Shown here in pieces: positions 1 through 8,750 of a DNA stretch of 64,000 nucleotides. Below the pieces are notes generated by a model. That model worked only from the letters and a program-made list of their open reading frames with translations. It made no database searches and was not told where the DNA came from. Made by a program: the position numbers and the translations under genes. Source of the DNA: Gymnodinialimonas ulvae (GTDB lineage Bacteria; Pseudomonadota; Alphaproteobacteria; Rhodobacterales; Rhodobacteraceae). The first letter of the stretch is position 1. Each line of letters starts with the position of its first letter. The stretch is from assembly GCF_037543845.1 (NCBI RefSeq), contig NZ_JBBIFX010000001.1, positions 1,302,001 to 1,366,000 of the forward strand, read 5' to 3'.

Positions 1-670
1 CGTTCATCACCGCGCGCACGTCGGCGAAGTCGAGGTTGATCAGGCCCGGGCGTACCATAAGGTCCGTCACACCCTTCACACCCTGGTAAAGCACATCGTC
101 GGCAAGCGCGAAGGCTTCGGTGAAGGTGGTCTTTTCGTTGGCGAGCCGGAACAGGTTCTGGTTCGGAATGATGATCAGCGTGTCAACGACCTTCTGAAGG
201 GATTCGATCCCGTCATCGGCCTGCTTCATGCGCTTGTTGCCTTCGAACTGGAACGGCTTGGTCACCACCCCTACGGTCAGAACGCCAAGTTCCCGCGCGG
301 CCTGCGCGATGATCGGGGCCGCACCGGTTCCGGTGCCGCCGCCCATCCCGGCAGTGATGAAGCACATATGTGCGCCCGCCAGGTGATCAACGATTTCCTC
401 GATGCTTTCCTCGGCGGCACTTGCACCAACGGCGGGCCGGGCGCCGGCGCCCAGGCCTTCGGTGACGCGTGCGCCCATCTGGATGCGGCTGTGCGCACGG
501 CTCTGGCTCAGCGCCTGAGCGTCGGTGTTGGCGACCACGAATTCGCAACCGTCCAGCTGCTGGTCGATCATGTTGTTGACCGCGTTTCCGCCGGCTCCGC
601 CGACCCCGAAAACGGTAATGCGCGGTTTCAACTCGGGCTGCGCGTCGGGCATGGTAAGATTAAGTGTCAT
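1..670 (-). CDS. ftsZ: Cell division protein FtsZ, 3' end outside window
   Basis: Tubulin-like GTPase that polymerises into the cytoplasmic Z-ring and recruits the divisome. The first 223 codons are visible; the C-terminal part lies beyond the left edge. The N-terminal region has the glycine-rich nucleotide-binding loop (FGVGGAGGNA, residues 21-30) and the tubulin signature GGGTGTG at residues 110-116. The ATG at 670 reads MTLNLTMPDAQPELKPRITV, a normal alphaproteobacterial FtsZ start. A 189-base gap separates it from ftsA, the longest gap in this half of the cluster, so it may hold a separate ftsZ promoter; no clear -35/-10 pair was seen there. Confidence 0.97.
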   Translation of the reverse strand, partial: MTLNLTMPDAQPELKPRITVFGVGGAGGNAVNNMIDQQLDGCEFVVANTDAQALSQSRAHSRIQMGARVTEGLGAGARPAVGASAAEESIEEIVDHLAGAHMCFITAGMGGGTGTGAAPIIAQAARELGVLTVGVVTKPFQFEGNKRMKQADDGIESLQKVVDTLIIIPNQNLFRLANEKTTFTEAFALADDVLYQGVKGVTDLMVRPGLINLDFADVRAVMN

Positions 671-859
671 AGGTACTGTCCGCCTGTTTCTATCCTGGCC
701 CCGGTCTTCCGCCGGATCACCGTGCTGCCTCGTTTATTGCGCGCAAGACTACCGAGTCGCGGCGCGGGCGTCACGTGGAAAATACCCCCAATGGGCGAAA
801 TATGGCCACTTTGTGACGAGAACACGGGCGATTTAGCGTATACACCCCAGATGAAGGGG

Positions 860-2188
860 CTACCAGTTGTCGCGGAACCACTTCATGGCCCGACGCACGG
901 ATCGCGCGGGCAATCGGTCGGCGGGCAAATCGAAATCCCACCACTCGTCCTGAGGCGACGCCGCAAACAGCGACAGCCCCACACAAGCCGCAAACGCCGA
1001 GCCGTAGGCCGATTGCGGCAGGCCCGCCACGCGCATCGGGCGCCCAAGGCGCACCTGGTTGCCGAGAATGCGGCTGGCCAACCCGTCGAGGCCTGGGATC
1101 TGCGCACTGCCGCCGGTCAAAACGATGCGCTGCGAGGGCAGATGTTCGAATCCTGCCGCATCCAGACGTGCGCGCACCTCTTCGAGGATTTCCTCTACGC
1201 GCGGACGCATCACGCCGATCAATTCGGCGCGGCTGACGGTGCGGCGATCGTGGTGCCAATCGCCGGTCTGCCCTTCCAGCTCGATGATTTCGCGATCGTC
1301 GAGGCCCGTGGCCATCAGCCCGCCGAACTTGGTCTTGATCCGTTCGGCATCATCCATCGGGATTTGGAGCCCTTGCGAAATGTCGCGGGTCACATGCGCG
1401 CCGCCCATGCGGACGGTATCGGCGAAGATCATGTGCTTCTTCATGAAAATCGACAGCGACGTGGCCCCTGCCCCAAGGTCGATACAGGCGGCGCCAAGCT
1501 CCTGCTCGTCCTCAACCAGCGACGACATCGCGGCCACGTAGGGCGCGCTGGCAACACCGGCCAGTTCCAGGTCGCAGCGTTTCACGCAATGCAGAAGCAT
1601 CTCGATCGCGGCGGCATCCACCGTCAGTAGGTGCATGTCACAGGCCAGCTTGTTGCCCACATGCCCGCGCGGATCGCCGAGGCCGGTGCGGTGATCGAGC
1701 GAAAAGTTCACCGGCTGCGCATGCAGCACTTCACGGCCCGGCCCGATATCGGGCATGTCGCACATCGACAGGACGCGGCCGATGTCCTGATCCTCGACGG
1801 TGCCGGTCTGAATATCGACTTCCCCGGTCAGGCCATAACTGCGCGGACGCGCGCCCGACAGGGACACGATCACATGATCGACGCGCGCGTTGGCCATCTT
1901 CTGGGCCGCCTGGACGGCGGTGCGGATCGCGCGCTCGGTCTCGTGCACGGTGTCAATCTCACCGAATTTCACCCCGCGCGAGCGCGTCGTGGCGGCGCCG
2001 ATCACGCGAAAGGCCGATTGCCCGGCCATCGCGCCGATGCCCTCCTCCTCGACCTCTGCACCGTCGAAGCGCAGCACCAGGCAGGCAACCTTGAAGGTGC
2101 CGATGTCGAGCACGGCAATGACGCCGCGCCGCATGGCTTCGGTCCGCTTGGCGCGCATCGCCCGCTGCGTCTGATAAAGCAACGTCAT
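860..2188 (-). CDS. ftsA: Cell division protein FtsA
   Basis: Actin-like ATPase that anchors FtsZ filaments to the inner membrane and recruits later divisome proteins. The 442-residue product has the actin-fold phosphate-1 motif (AVLDIGTFK, about residues 25-33) and an adenosine-type motif (LTGGSAQIPGL) near residue 350. It ends in RAMKWFRDNW, the amphipathic helix by which FtsA binds membrane. The start ATG overlaps the ftsQ stop in an ATGA, so translation is probably coupled. Length and order (ftsQ-ftsA-ftsZ) are normal. Confidence 0.97.
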   Translation of the reverse strand: MTLLYQTQRAMRAKRTEAMRRGVIAVLDIGTFKVACLVLRFDGAEVEEEGIGAMAGQSAFRVIGAATTRSRGVKFGEIDTVHETERAIRTAVQAAQKMANARVDHVIVSLSGARPRSYGLTGEVDIQTGTVEDQDIGRVLSMCDMPDIGPGREVLHAQPVNFSLDHRTGLGDPRGHVGNKLACDMHLLTVDAAAIEMLLHCVKRCDLELAGVASAPYVAAMSSLVEDEQELGAACIDLGAGATSLSIFMKKHMIFADTVRMGGAHVTRDISQGLQIPMDDAERIKTKFGGLMATGLDDREIIELEGQTGDWHHDRRTVSRAELIGVMRPRVEEILEEVRARLDAAGFEHLPSQRIVLTGGSAQIPGLDGLASRILGNQVRLGRPMRVAGLPQSAYGSAFAACVGLSLFAASPQDEWWDFDLPADRLPARSVRRAMKWFRDNW

Positions 2189-3099
2189 CCCTGGTTCTCT
2201 CCACTCGTCCCGCTCGCCACAAGCCCACGGATGCGGCGAAACTCTTCCATTGCACTGTCGGACAGGCGCACCGTCAGGCGGCCCGGATTGCGCAGGTCCA
2301 CACTGAGCAGATCGCGCGACAGGATCTCGCCGACATCGTGCAGCGCCAGCACCCGGTCAAAGGCCCCGCGCGCGCCGGTTTCCGGCAGCATGATCCGGCT
2401 GTCATTGGTCAGAACCACGTCCCAGCGCCGCTCGCCCATCCGCACCAGGCCGTGCAGGCGTTCGCCAAGGGGCGCGGCCGCCTCCACCAGCGCCAGCGCT
2501 TCCTCCACGGCCAGATCGGCCCCCTGTCCGGCCAGCAACGGCAGCGGGCGATCAAGCTCATATTGGCCGAACCCGGCGATGAAATGCCCCTCGCGGTCGA
2601 TGATCGCCAAGCCCTCATGGGTCAGCCAAAGCGCCGCGGGCACGCGTTCGTCGATGCGCACGGCCAGATATCCGCCCGCCTGCACCCGCAAATCCGCAGT
2701 GCGCACGGCGGGCAAGGCCTCCAGTCGACCACGCAATTCCTCAAGGTCGAGATCGAAGGACGACATCGGCAGATCGAGCGCCAGTGCGGCCCGGACCTCT
2801 TCTGTTACTCCCTCGCTTGCACCGTCGATGCCAAGCACGTTGACGCGGAACTCTGGCCTGTTCTCGACCTCGCGCCGGATCTCGGAGGCCGCATCCACAA
2901 GGCTCGTCACCCGCGCTTCATCGCTCAGATACCAGGTGATCGCGGCGCACAGGATCAGCAGCGGCACCCCGATATTGAGCGCCCGGCGAAACAACGGCGT
3001 CAGCCACAGACGCTGCGCCCGGTAGCTCAGCCGCGACGGCGCCGGATCAAGCGGTGCTGCAGGAAGCGCCGCGGGACGGCGGGCAATCAACGGTCGCAT
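2185..3099 (-). CDS. ftsQ: Cell division protein FtsQ
   Basis: Bitopic divisome protein linking cytoplasmic Z-ring proteins to the periplasmic septal synthase. The ATG at 3099 gives 304 residues: a basic cytoplasmic tail, one membrane span (about residues 33-53, LNIGVPLLILCAAITWYL), then a periplasmic POTRA domain starting near RVNVLGIDGAS and the FtsQ beta domain. An open frame continues 60 codons further upstream inside ddl, but those residues are a shadow of ddl and MRPLIARRP is the natural start. It overlaps the ddl 3' end by 13 bases and ftsA by 4. Confidence 0.93.
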   Translation of the reverse strand: MRPLIARRPAALPAAPLDPAPSRLSYRAQRLWLTPLFRRALNIGVPLLILCAAITWYLSDEARVTSLVDAASEIRREVENRPEFRVNVLGIDGASEGVTEEVRAALALDLPMSSFDLDLEELRGRLEALPAVRTADLRVQAGGYLAVRIDERVPAALWLTHEGLAIIDREGHFIAGFGQYELDRPLPLLAGQGADLAVEEALALVEAAAPLGERLHGLVRMGERRWDVVLTNDSRIMLPETGARGAFDRVLALHDVGEILSRDLLSVDLRNPGRLTVRLSDSAMEEFRRIRGLVASGTSGENQG

Positions 3100-4037
3100 G
3101 TGGCATCCTCCACCAACCAACGGCACAACGCGCCGAAACTCAGTCCCCGCGCCTCGGCCTGCTCCGGCGTCAGCGAGGTCGGCGTCATGCCGGGTTGCGT
3201 ATTCGTTTCCAACACGATCAGGCCGTCGAGCCCCTTGCCCTCGTCCCAGCGGAAATCGGTGCGGCTCACGCCCCGGCATCCCAGCGCGGTATGCGCGCGA
3301 ATGGCCATATCCATGCAGGCGTCGAAAATCTCGGACGGCACGTTCGCAGGCACCTCATGGCGCGATCCGCCGGGCTTGTACTTCGCGTCGTAATCGTACC
3401 AGCCGTCGGTGATGATGTCGGTCACGGTCAGCGCACCGGGGTCGTTCGGGCCGTCGCCAAGCACCGAACAGGTCAGCTCGCGGCCCGGTGCGAATTGCTC
3501 GACCAGCACCTCTTGCGGCATATGATCGTCAAGCTTGGGCGGGCCGTTCGCCACCTCGTTCACAAGGTAGACGCCGACCGACGAGCCTTCGTTGTTGGGC
3601 TTGACCACATAGGGCGGCGTCATCACGTGGCGCGCCGACACGTCGGCCTTGGCGCAGATCAGACTGTCGGCCACCGGAAGCGCGTGGCGACGATACACAT
3701 CCTTGGCGCGGGTCTTGTCCATCGCGATGGCCGAGGCCAGCACGCCGGAATGCGTGTACGGCAGGCGCATCCATTCCAGCAGGCCCTGCACGCAGCCATC
3801 TTCGCCCCAGCGTCCATGCAATGCGTTGAAAACGACGTCGGGCTTCGCGGCGCGCAGCTTGGCGCACAGATCCTCGCCCGACCCAAAGGGGCCGGGATCA
3901 AGTTCGATCACGTCAAAGCCTTCTCCGCGTAGCGCTTCGGCGCACCCTGCTCCGGTGCTCAGCGACACCTCGCGCTCGGCAGAGGGGCCACCCATCAAAA
4001 CAACGACACGGGAGGGGAGGCTGCTCTGCCCTGCCAC
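3087..4037 (-). CDS. ddl: D-alanine--D-alanine ligase
   Basis: ATP-grasp ligase that joins two D-alanines to make the dipeptide added by MurF to the peptidoglycan precursor. The 316-residue product has the N-terminal motif LMGGPSAEREVSL (residues 14-26), the HGRWGEDG loop and the C-terminal metal-binding LETNTQPGMT segment of the Ddl family. Translation starts at GTG (4037), with GAGG eight bases upstream. A 78-base gap to murB contains a 6-bp hairpin (4090-4105) without a T-run, so read-through from murB is likely. Confidence 0.96.
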   Translation of the reverse strand: MAGQSSLPSRVVVLMGGPSAEREVSLSTGAGCAEALRGEGFDVIELDPGPFGSGEDLCAKLRAAKPDVVFNALHGRWGEDGCVQGLLEWMRLPYTHSGVLASAIAMDKTRAKDVYRRHALPVADSLICAKADVSARHVMTPPYVVKPNNEGSSVGVYLVNEVANGPPKLDDHMPQEVLVEQFAPGRELTCSVLGDGPNDPGALTVTDIITDGWYDYDAKYKPGGSRHEVPANVPSEIFDACMDMAIRAHTALGCRGVSRTDFRWDEGKGLDGLIVLETNTQPGMTPTSLTPEQAEARGLSFGALCRWLVEDATCDR

Positions 4038-4115
4038 CGCCTGGTCCTCAAATTGCCCGTTGGATACGTGCCCGCCGGGTCGGTTTTGCCCGCGATTTTT
4101 CGCGGACCCTTGCTC

Positions 4116-5048
4116 TTATATATCCTGCGCGGGTTTGCCCACGCGCATGATTTCCCATTCTAATTCGATGCCGTGCGACGCGTACACCCTTTTTCTGACC
4201 TCTTCGCCCAATCCTTCGAGGTCTGCGGCAGTTGCGCCACCCTTGTTAACGAGGAAGTTGGAATGCATCTGCGACATCTGCGCGCCGCCCCGCGTGGCCC
4301 CGCGCATGCCCGCCTCGTCAATCACCTTCCAGGCCTTGAGCTCATGGGTATCATCGGCCTGCCCGGTCGAGCTGAAGCCCGCGGGATTTCGAAAGGTCGA
4401 GCCTGCCGTCAGCTCCTTGGTGGGTTGGGTCGCATCACGCTTGGCCAGTTGGTCGGTCATCCGGGCGTGGAGGGTGTCGGGCTCGGCGTGATCCCCGCGC
4501 AAGGTCACGCTGGTGATGACCGCGCCCTCGGGCAGGTCCGTCTGCCGGTAGGCAAACTTGATGTCCTGCGCGCCAAGCGTGATCCGCGTGCCATCGCGCA
4601 GGACCGCGTTGGCCGAGACGAAATGATCCGCGACATAGCTGCCGTAGCAGCCGGCATTCATCTTGAGCGCGCCGCCGAGCGAGCCCGGGATCGTGCGCAG
4701 GAACGTCAGATCGATGCCCGCGTCGGCCGCCGCCTTGGCCACTCGCGCGTCCAGCGCGGCCGCCCCCGCGGTCACGGTGTCGCTGTCGACGGCCACATCC
4801 ATGAACGGGCGTCCCAGCTTGATCGTGACGCCGGGCAAACCGCCGTCCCGCACGATCAGGTTCGAGCCCACGCCCATTGCGAACACCGGGATATCGCGGT
4901 CCAGCGCCGACAAAAAATCGCTCAAATCATCTTCATCGGCGGGCTGGAACAGCCATTCCGCCGGTCCCCCGACCCGCAACCACGTCAATCCCGACAGATC
5001 GCGGTTCGGCGTCAGCCGGCCACGTGGGTGCGGCAGCGGCTGCGTCAC
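4116..5048 (-). CDS. murB: UDP-N-acetylenolpyruvoylglucosamine reductase MurB
   Basis: FAD- and NADPH-dependent enzyme making UDP-MurNAc from UDP-GlcNAc-enolpyruvate. The 310-residue product carries the FAD-binding segments GVGSNLIVRDGG (about residues 59-70) and IPGSLGGALKMNAGCYG, plus the late KGGATAADLEGL segment typical of MurB. The GTG start at 5048 overlaps the stop of the upstream small membrane gene by four bases (GTGA). Position between murC and ddl is the usual alphaproteobacterial order. Confidence 0.96.
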   Translation of the reverse strand: MTQPLPHPRGRLTPNRDLSGLTWLRVGGPAEWLFQPADEDDLSDFLSALDRDIPVFAMGVGSNLIVRDGGLPGVTIKLGRPFMDVAVDSDTVTAGAAALDARVAKAAADAGIDLTFLRTIPGSLGGALKMNAGCYGSYVADHFVSANAVLRDGTRITLGAQDIKFAYRQTDLPEGAVITSVTLRGDHAEPDTLHARMTDQLAKRDATQPTKELTAGSTFRNPAGFSSTGQADDTHELKAWKVIDEAGMRGATRGGAQMSQMHSNFLVNKGGATAADLEGLGEEVRKRVYASHGIELEWEIMRVGKPAQDI

Positions 5049-5332
5049 GTCCGGTCGCCCCGCGCGAAAACGGCGCGCATCACCGCGCCCGAGACGCTGC
5101 CTGCGAGAACCCCCATCGCAAAGGGAATTAGTCCGAAATACAACACCGTCGGTGCGCCCGGTATCTTCGATCCGACGCCGCGATCAAGCCAGATCGGGTA
5201 GAGGATCACGGCCAGCGCCGCGATCCCCCAAAGCGCCATCACATGGCTCTTTCGGCCGATCCGAGCCGCGATGTAGCCCGCCAGAACGCCCGCCATGGTG
5301 GCGAAGCCGGTGAACAGAATGGCCTGATCCAT
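5045..5332 (-). CDS. Small membrane protein between DUF2484 gene and murB
   Basis: A 95-residue protein with three predicted hydrophobic segments (about residues 4-23, 31-46 and 61-83) separated by short basic or glycine-rich loops. I do not recognise a named family. ATG at 5332 shares its first base with the stop codon of the preceding gene (TGATG), and its own stop overlaps the murB start, so it is translationally coupled on both sides. Tight packing inside the dcw operon suggests a role at the envelope, but nothing in the sequence shows a function. Confidence 0.8.
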   Translation of the reverse strand: MDQAILFTGFATMAGVLAGYIAARIGRKSHVMALWGIAALAVILYPIWLDRGVGSKIPGAPTVLYFGLIPFAMGVLAGSVSGAVMRAVFARGDRT

Positions 5333-5601
5333 CACTGCCGCTCATCCTCTATCCGCGGCGGAAACAGCGCGCGGCGGATGCGTTGGCCAAGCCGGATGAG
5401 CGGCCACCGCAGCACCGAGGCGCCAGCGCATAACAGAACAAGGCCCCAGACCGGACCGGCCTGATAGGTGACAAAGCCCAAAAGCGGGATGCCCGTCAGG
5501 ATCAACACCCAGGCCGCCGGAATATGGAACCGCCGTGGCCCCATGCCAGCCGCGCAAGCGATCAACGCCCAAAGGCACGCGAGGATCAACGACACCGGCA
5601 T
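5332..5601 (-). CDS. DUF2484 family membrane protein
   Basis: An 89-residue protein with three hydrophobic stretches and a basic C-terminal tail (RLGQRIRRALFPPRIEDERQ). It resembles DUF2484, a family I know from dcw clusters of Rhodobacterales, and is similar in layout to its upstream neighbour (both start with a SLILACLW/ALILASVW segment and end with a fixed RxPLI motif followed by basic residues). It is probably a tandem duplicate. ATG at 5601 overlaps the upstream stop by one base. Function unknown. Confidence 0.78.
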   Translation of the reverse strand: MPVSLILACLWALIACAAGMGPRRFHIPAAWVLILTGIPLLGFVTYQAGPVWGLVLLCAGASVLRWPLIRLGQRIRRALFPPRIEDERQ

Positions 5602-5843
5602 CAGGTGGGCCGCCCCATCAGGCGTTTCGCAAAATAGATCAGCGGATTACGGAACATCGAGGCCACCGCAAACAGAAACAGCCCAACCCAGATGAAACCA
5701 TGGCTGATGCCGATGAAGATCAGCAGCGGCACGGACAGGAACAGAAGCGCGATGCCCGGCGGGAATTGCATCCGGTAGGGCAGCATCGCGGTGATGGCCG
5801 AGGCCAGGACCCAAACGCTTGCCAGGATCAACGCCGCGCTCAT
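5601..5843 (-). CDS. DUF2484 family membrane protein, second copy
   Basis: An 80-residue protein using ATG at 5843, which forms an ATGA overlap with the stop of the upstream gene; an open frame eight codons longer exists but would reach into that gene. Three membrane segments are followed by SMFRNPLIYFAKRLMGRPT, the recognisable DUF2484 end. Together with the downstream 89-residue paralogue it forms a coupled pair between murC and murB. No catalytic residues are apparent, and its role in wall synthesis or division is untested as far as I know. Confidence 0.8.
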   Translation of the reverse strand: MSAALILASVWVLASAITAMLPYRMQFPPGIALLFLSVPLLIFIGISHGFIWVGLFLFAVASMFRNPLIYFAKRLMGRPT

Positions 5844-6181
5844 GCGGGCCGCGCCACCCGGCGCCATGCCCCCACGGTCGCGCCAAGCGCGGTCGCGACA
5901 AGGGTGGCGACGGCAAAGGCCGGGGCGGCGCTCGCCGTAAAGTCTACAAAACCAAACGCCGAGGCATCCGGCACGGCATAGGCCTCCACTTCGGTGCCTG
6001 GGCCGGGTCCGGTGGAGCTGGCCCGAAAAACCAGAAAGCCCACGATGTTGGGCACGTTCAGCAAGGCCACGCAGCCCACCATGAACCAGCCCGCGCGTGC
6101 GCCAAACCGGCGCGACAGGACAAAGGCCAGCAGGCCCAGGGCGACCATGCCCGCGATGACAAAACCTGGCCCGGACATCAT
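5840..6181 (-). CDS. Small membrane protein downstream of murC
   Basis: A 113-residue protein with about three to four membrane segments (SGPGFVIAGMVALGLLAFVL, then two between residues about 24-43 and 75-100). The start is uncertain. ATG at 6181 fits the first membrane segment. A TTG at 6223 would add 14 residues and overlap murC by 11 bases, but it has its Shine-Dalgarno-like GAAGG too close. No family recognised. It is the first of four small coupled membrane genes placed between murC and murB. Confidence 0.72.
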   Translation of the reverse strand: MMSGPGFVIAGMVALGLLAFVLSRRFGARAGWFMVGCVALLNVPNIVGFLVFRASSTGPGPGTEVEAYAVPDASAFGFVDFTASAAPAFAVATLVATALGATVGAWRRVARPA

Positions 6182-6212
6182 GGGCCGACCGTCCCGAGAG
6201 AGAAATTCGCGA

Positions 6213-7637
6213 TCATCCGCCAACCACCTTCTTGTCCAAATCCTTCAAGCGTTCCGGCAAGCCATTTGCCCAGGCACTGATCGTGCCCGCGCCCAGACAG
6301 ACGACCATGTCGCCGGGCCGTGCCTCTTCGCGCACAAGCCGCTCAAGATCATCCTCGTCCATTATGGCACAAGCATGACGGTGCCCGTGCCGGATCATGC
6401 CGGCGACCAGATCATCGCGGCTTGCGCCCTCGATTGGGTCCTCACCGGCGGCGTAAACCTCGCCGATGGCAACCACGTCGGCCTCGGAAAAGCAGCCGCA
6501 GAACTCTTCGAACAGGCTGTGCAGGCGGCTGTAGCGGTGCGGTTGATGCACCGCGATCACGCGGCCTTCGCTGGCCTGGCGCGCAGCTGTCAAAACGGCG
6601 GCTATCTCGACCGGGTGATGGCCGTAATCGTCGATCACGGTGATCCCGCCGACCTCGCCCACCTTGGTGAAACGCCGGTTCACGCCCTTGAACCCGGCCA
6701 GCGCTTCGCGGATCTCGCGGCCCTTCATGCCCAGATGGCGCGCCACCGCAACGGCGGCCAAAGCGTTGGAAACGTTGTGATTTCCCGGCATCGGCAGGCG
6801 GCAGCCCTCGATCACCATATCATCGCCCTGCAACGCGATGTCGAAATGCGCCACGCCCCCCTTGTAGGTCAGGTTCGTCGCCCGCACGTCGGCCTGCGCG
6901 TTGAACCCGAAGGTCACCACGCGGCGATCGGTGATCCGGCCCACCAGCGTCTGCACATCGGGGTCATCGGTGCAGCACACGGCCACGCCGTAGAACGGAA
7001 TGTTCGAGACGAAATCGAGGAACCCCTGGTGCAGGTTCTCCTCGGTGCCCCAATGCTCCATATGCTCGGGGTCGATGTTGGTCACGATTGCAATCGTGGC
7101 GGGCAAGCGGTTGAACGTGCCATCGCTTTCATCGGCCTCGACGACCATCCAATCGCCCTGCCCGACCCGCGCGTTGGAGCCATAGGCATGGATGATCCCG
7201 CCGTTGATCACCGTCGGATCCATGCCGCCATGATCCAGCAGCGTCGCCACCATCGTCGTGGTCGTCGTCTTGCCATGTGTCCCTGCCACAGCGATGTTCG
7301 ACCGCAGGCGCATCAACTCGGCCAGCATCTCGGCCCGGCGCACCACCGGCAGGCCCCTAAGCCGCGCAGCGTCCAGTTCCGCGTTGCCCGGCTTGATCGC
7401 GCTGGAGACCACCACAACCTCGGCGTTTTCAAGGTTTTCGGCCTTCTGCCCGATGAAGATCTGCGCCCCCAGATCGCGCAAGCGTTCGGTGATCTTCGAC
7501 GGCTTCAGGTCCGATCCCTGCACCTGATAGCCGTGGTTCAAAAGCACCTCCGCAATCCCCGACATACCGATCCCGCCGATGCCGACAAAGTGGATCGGTC
7601 CAAGTTGCGTGGGCAGTTTCGTGGCGGCGGCGTTCAT
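6213..7637 (-). CDS. murC: UDP-N-acetylmuramate--L-alanine ligase MurC
   Basis: First of the ATP-dependent amino acid ligases; adds L-alanine to UDP-MurNAc in the cytoplasm. The 474-residue product has the N-terminal nucleotide fold (HFVGIGGIGMSGIAEVL, residues 17-33), the P-loop AGTHGKTTTTTM near residue 115 and the EADESDGTF motif of the Mur ligase centre. ATG at 7637 has AAAGGA nine bases upstream. It lies 15 bases downstream of murG. Size is as expected. Confidence 0.97.
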   Translation of the reverse strand: MNAAATKLPTQLGPIHFVGIGGIGMSGIAEVLLNHGYQVQGSDLKPSKITERLRDLGAQIFIGQKAENLENAEVVVVSSAIKPGNAELDAARLRGLPVVRRAEMLAELMRLRSNIAVAGTHGKTTTTTMVATLLDHGGMDPTVINGGIIHAYGSNARVGQGDWMVVEADESDGTFNRLPATIAIVTNIDPEHMEHWGTEENLHQGFLDFVSNIPFYGVAVCCTDDPDVQTLVGRITDRRVVTFGFNAQADVRATNLTYKGGVAHFDIALQGDDMVIEGCRLPMPGNHNVSNALAAVAVARHLGMKGREIREALAGFKGVNRRFTKVGEVGGITVIDDYGHHPVEIAAVLTAARQASEGRVIAVHQPHRYSRLHSLFEEFCGCFSEADVVAIGEVYAAGEDPIEGASRDDLVAGMIRHGHRHACAIMDEDDLERLVREEARPGDMVVCLGAGTISAWANGLPERLKDLDKKVVGG

Positions 7638-7652
7638 GGGTCTGTTCCTTTT

Positions 7653-8747
7653 TCAGGCGCGCTCTTCGGCGAGTTTTTCGACAAGTGCAACCAGCCGTTC
7701 CGTGGCGTCCGGCTTGCCGACGGACAGGGCCGCGATGGCCATGCGCGTCGCGGCTTCGGGTTGTGTCAGGATGGATTGTATCACCTCGGCCAAGGCCTCG
7801 GGTGTGAGTTTGCTTTCGGGCATCAGGGCGGCGGCTCCGGCATCGACCGCGCCGCGCGCATTGGCGGTTTGTTCATCGCGCACAGCCGCCGCGTAGGGCA
7901 CATAGATCGCCGGTCGCCCCACGACGCAGATATCGGCCACGGAAGATGCGCCCGAGCGGCAGATCACAAGCTGCGCCTCGGCCAGTCGCGTGGGCATGTC
8001 GTGCAGAAAGGTCTCGACCTCGGCGCGCAGCCCCATCGCGTCATAGGCGGCGCGGACGCGGTCGAGGTCCTCTTCGCGGGCCTGTTGGCTGATCCGCAAA
8101 TGATGGCGCATGCCCTCGGGCAAAAGCGCCACTGCCGCGGGCACCACATCCGACAGGATGCGCGCGCCTTGGCTGCCGCCGAATACCAGAAGGTTCATTG
8201 GCCAATCGCCGGGCGGCGTATAGGGCGCGCCTGCACGCTCGACGATCCCGGCGCGCACCGGGTTGCCCACATCGCGCGCATCCGTGCCCTCGGGCACCTC
8301 CGTTGGCCAGGTGCCGCAGGCGACATGCATCACCCGCTTGGCAAACAGCCCGTTCACCCGGCCCAGAACGCCGTTTTGTTCATGCAACATACGCGGCCTG
8401 CGCGTCAGAACCGCCGCCGCCATGGCCGGGATCGTCGGATAGCCGCCGAAGCCCACCACAACGTCGGGCTTTTCGCGCCACATCCGCCAGGTCGCTGTCG
8501 CCACGCCGCCGAAGATACGAAACGGCACGGCCAGTTTGGCCAGCACGCCACCCCGAGTGAAGGTCGCACTCGACACCTGCCGGATCTCGACCGCATGGGA
8601 AAACCCGCCAACATAACGCGCGCCACGTGCATCCGTGGAAAGCGTCACGCGCCAGCCATTGCGCAACATCGCCTCGGACAGGGCCTGCGCGGGGAACATA
8701 TGCCCGCCCGTGCCGCCCGCCGCGATGATGAGGTGCTTTTGCGTCAT
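7653..8747 (-). CDS. murG: UDP-GlcNAc transferase MurG
   Basis: Membrane-associated glycosyltransferase that converts lipid I to lipid II on the cytoplasmic face. The 364-residue product shows the acceptor-binding loop IIAAGGTGGHMFPA (residues 7-20), the second G-loop VFGGSQGAR near residue 190 and the CRSGASSVAD donor-binding motif near residue 260. It is a normal-length MurG, three bases downstream of ftsW and 15 bases upstream of murC. Confidence 0.96.
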   Translation of the reverse strand: MTQKHLIIAAGGTGGHMFPAQALSEAMLRNGWRVTLSTDARGARYVGGFSHAVEIRQVSSATFTRGGVLAKLAVPFRIFGGVATATWRMWREKPDVVVGFGGYPTIPAMAAAVLTRRPRMLHEQNGVLGRVNGLFAKRVMHVACGTWPTEVPEGTDARDVGNPVRAGIVERAGAPYTPPGDWPMNLLVFGGSQGARILSDVVPAAVALLPEGMRHHLRISQQAREEDLDRVRAAYDAMGLRAEVETFLHDMPTRLAEAQLVICRSGASSVADICVVGRPAIYVPYAAAVRDEQTANARGAVDAGAAALMPESKLTPEALAEVIQSILTQPEAATRMAIAALSVGKPDATERLVALVEKLAEERA

Positions 8748-8750
8748 GCC

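Noticed and set aside
671..859. Search for a strong ftsZ promoter or CtrA site in the ftsA-ftsZ gap
   Set aside because: No convincing -35/-10 pair or TTAA-N7-TTAA motif was found by eye, so no feature is claimed.
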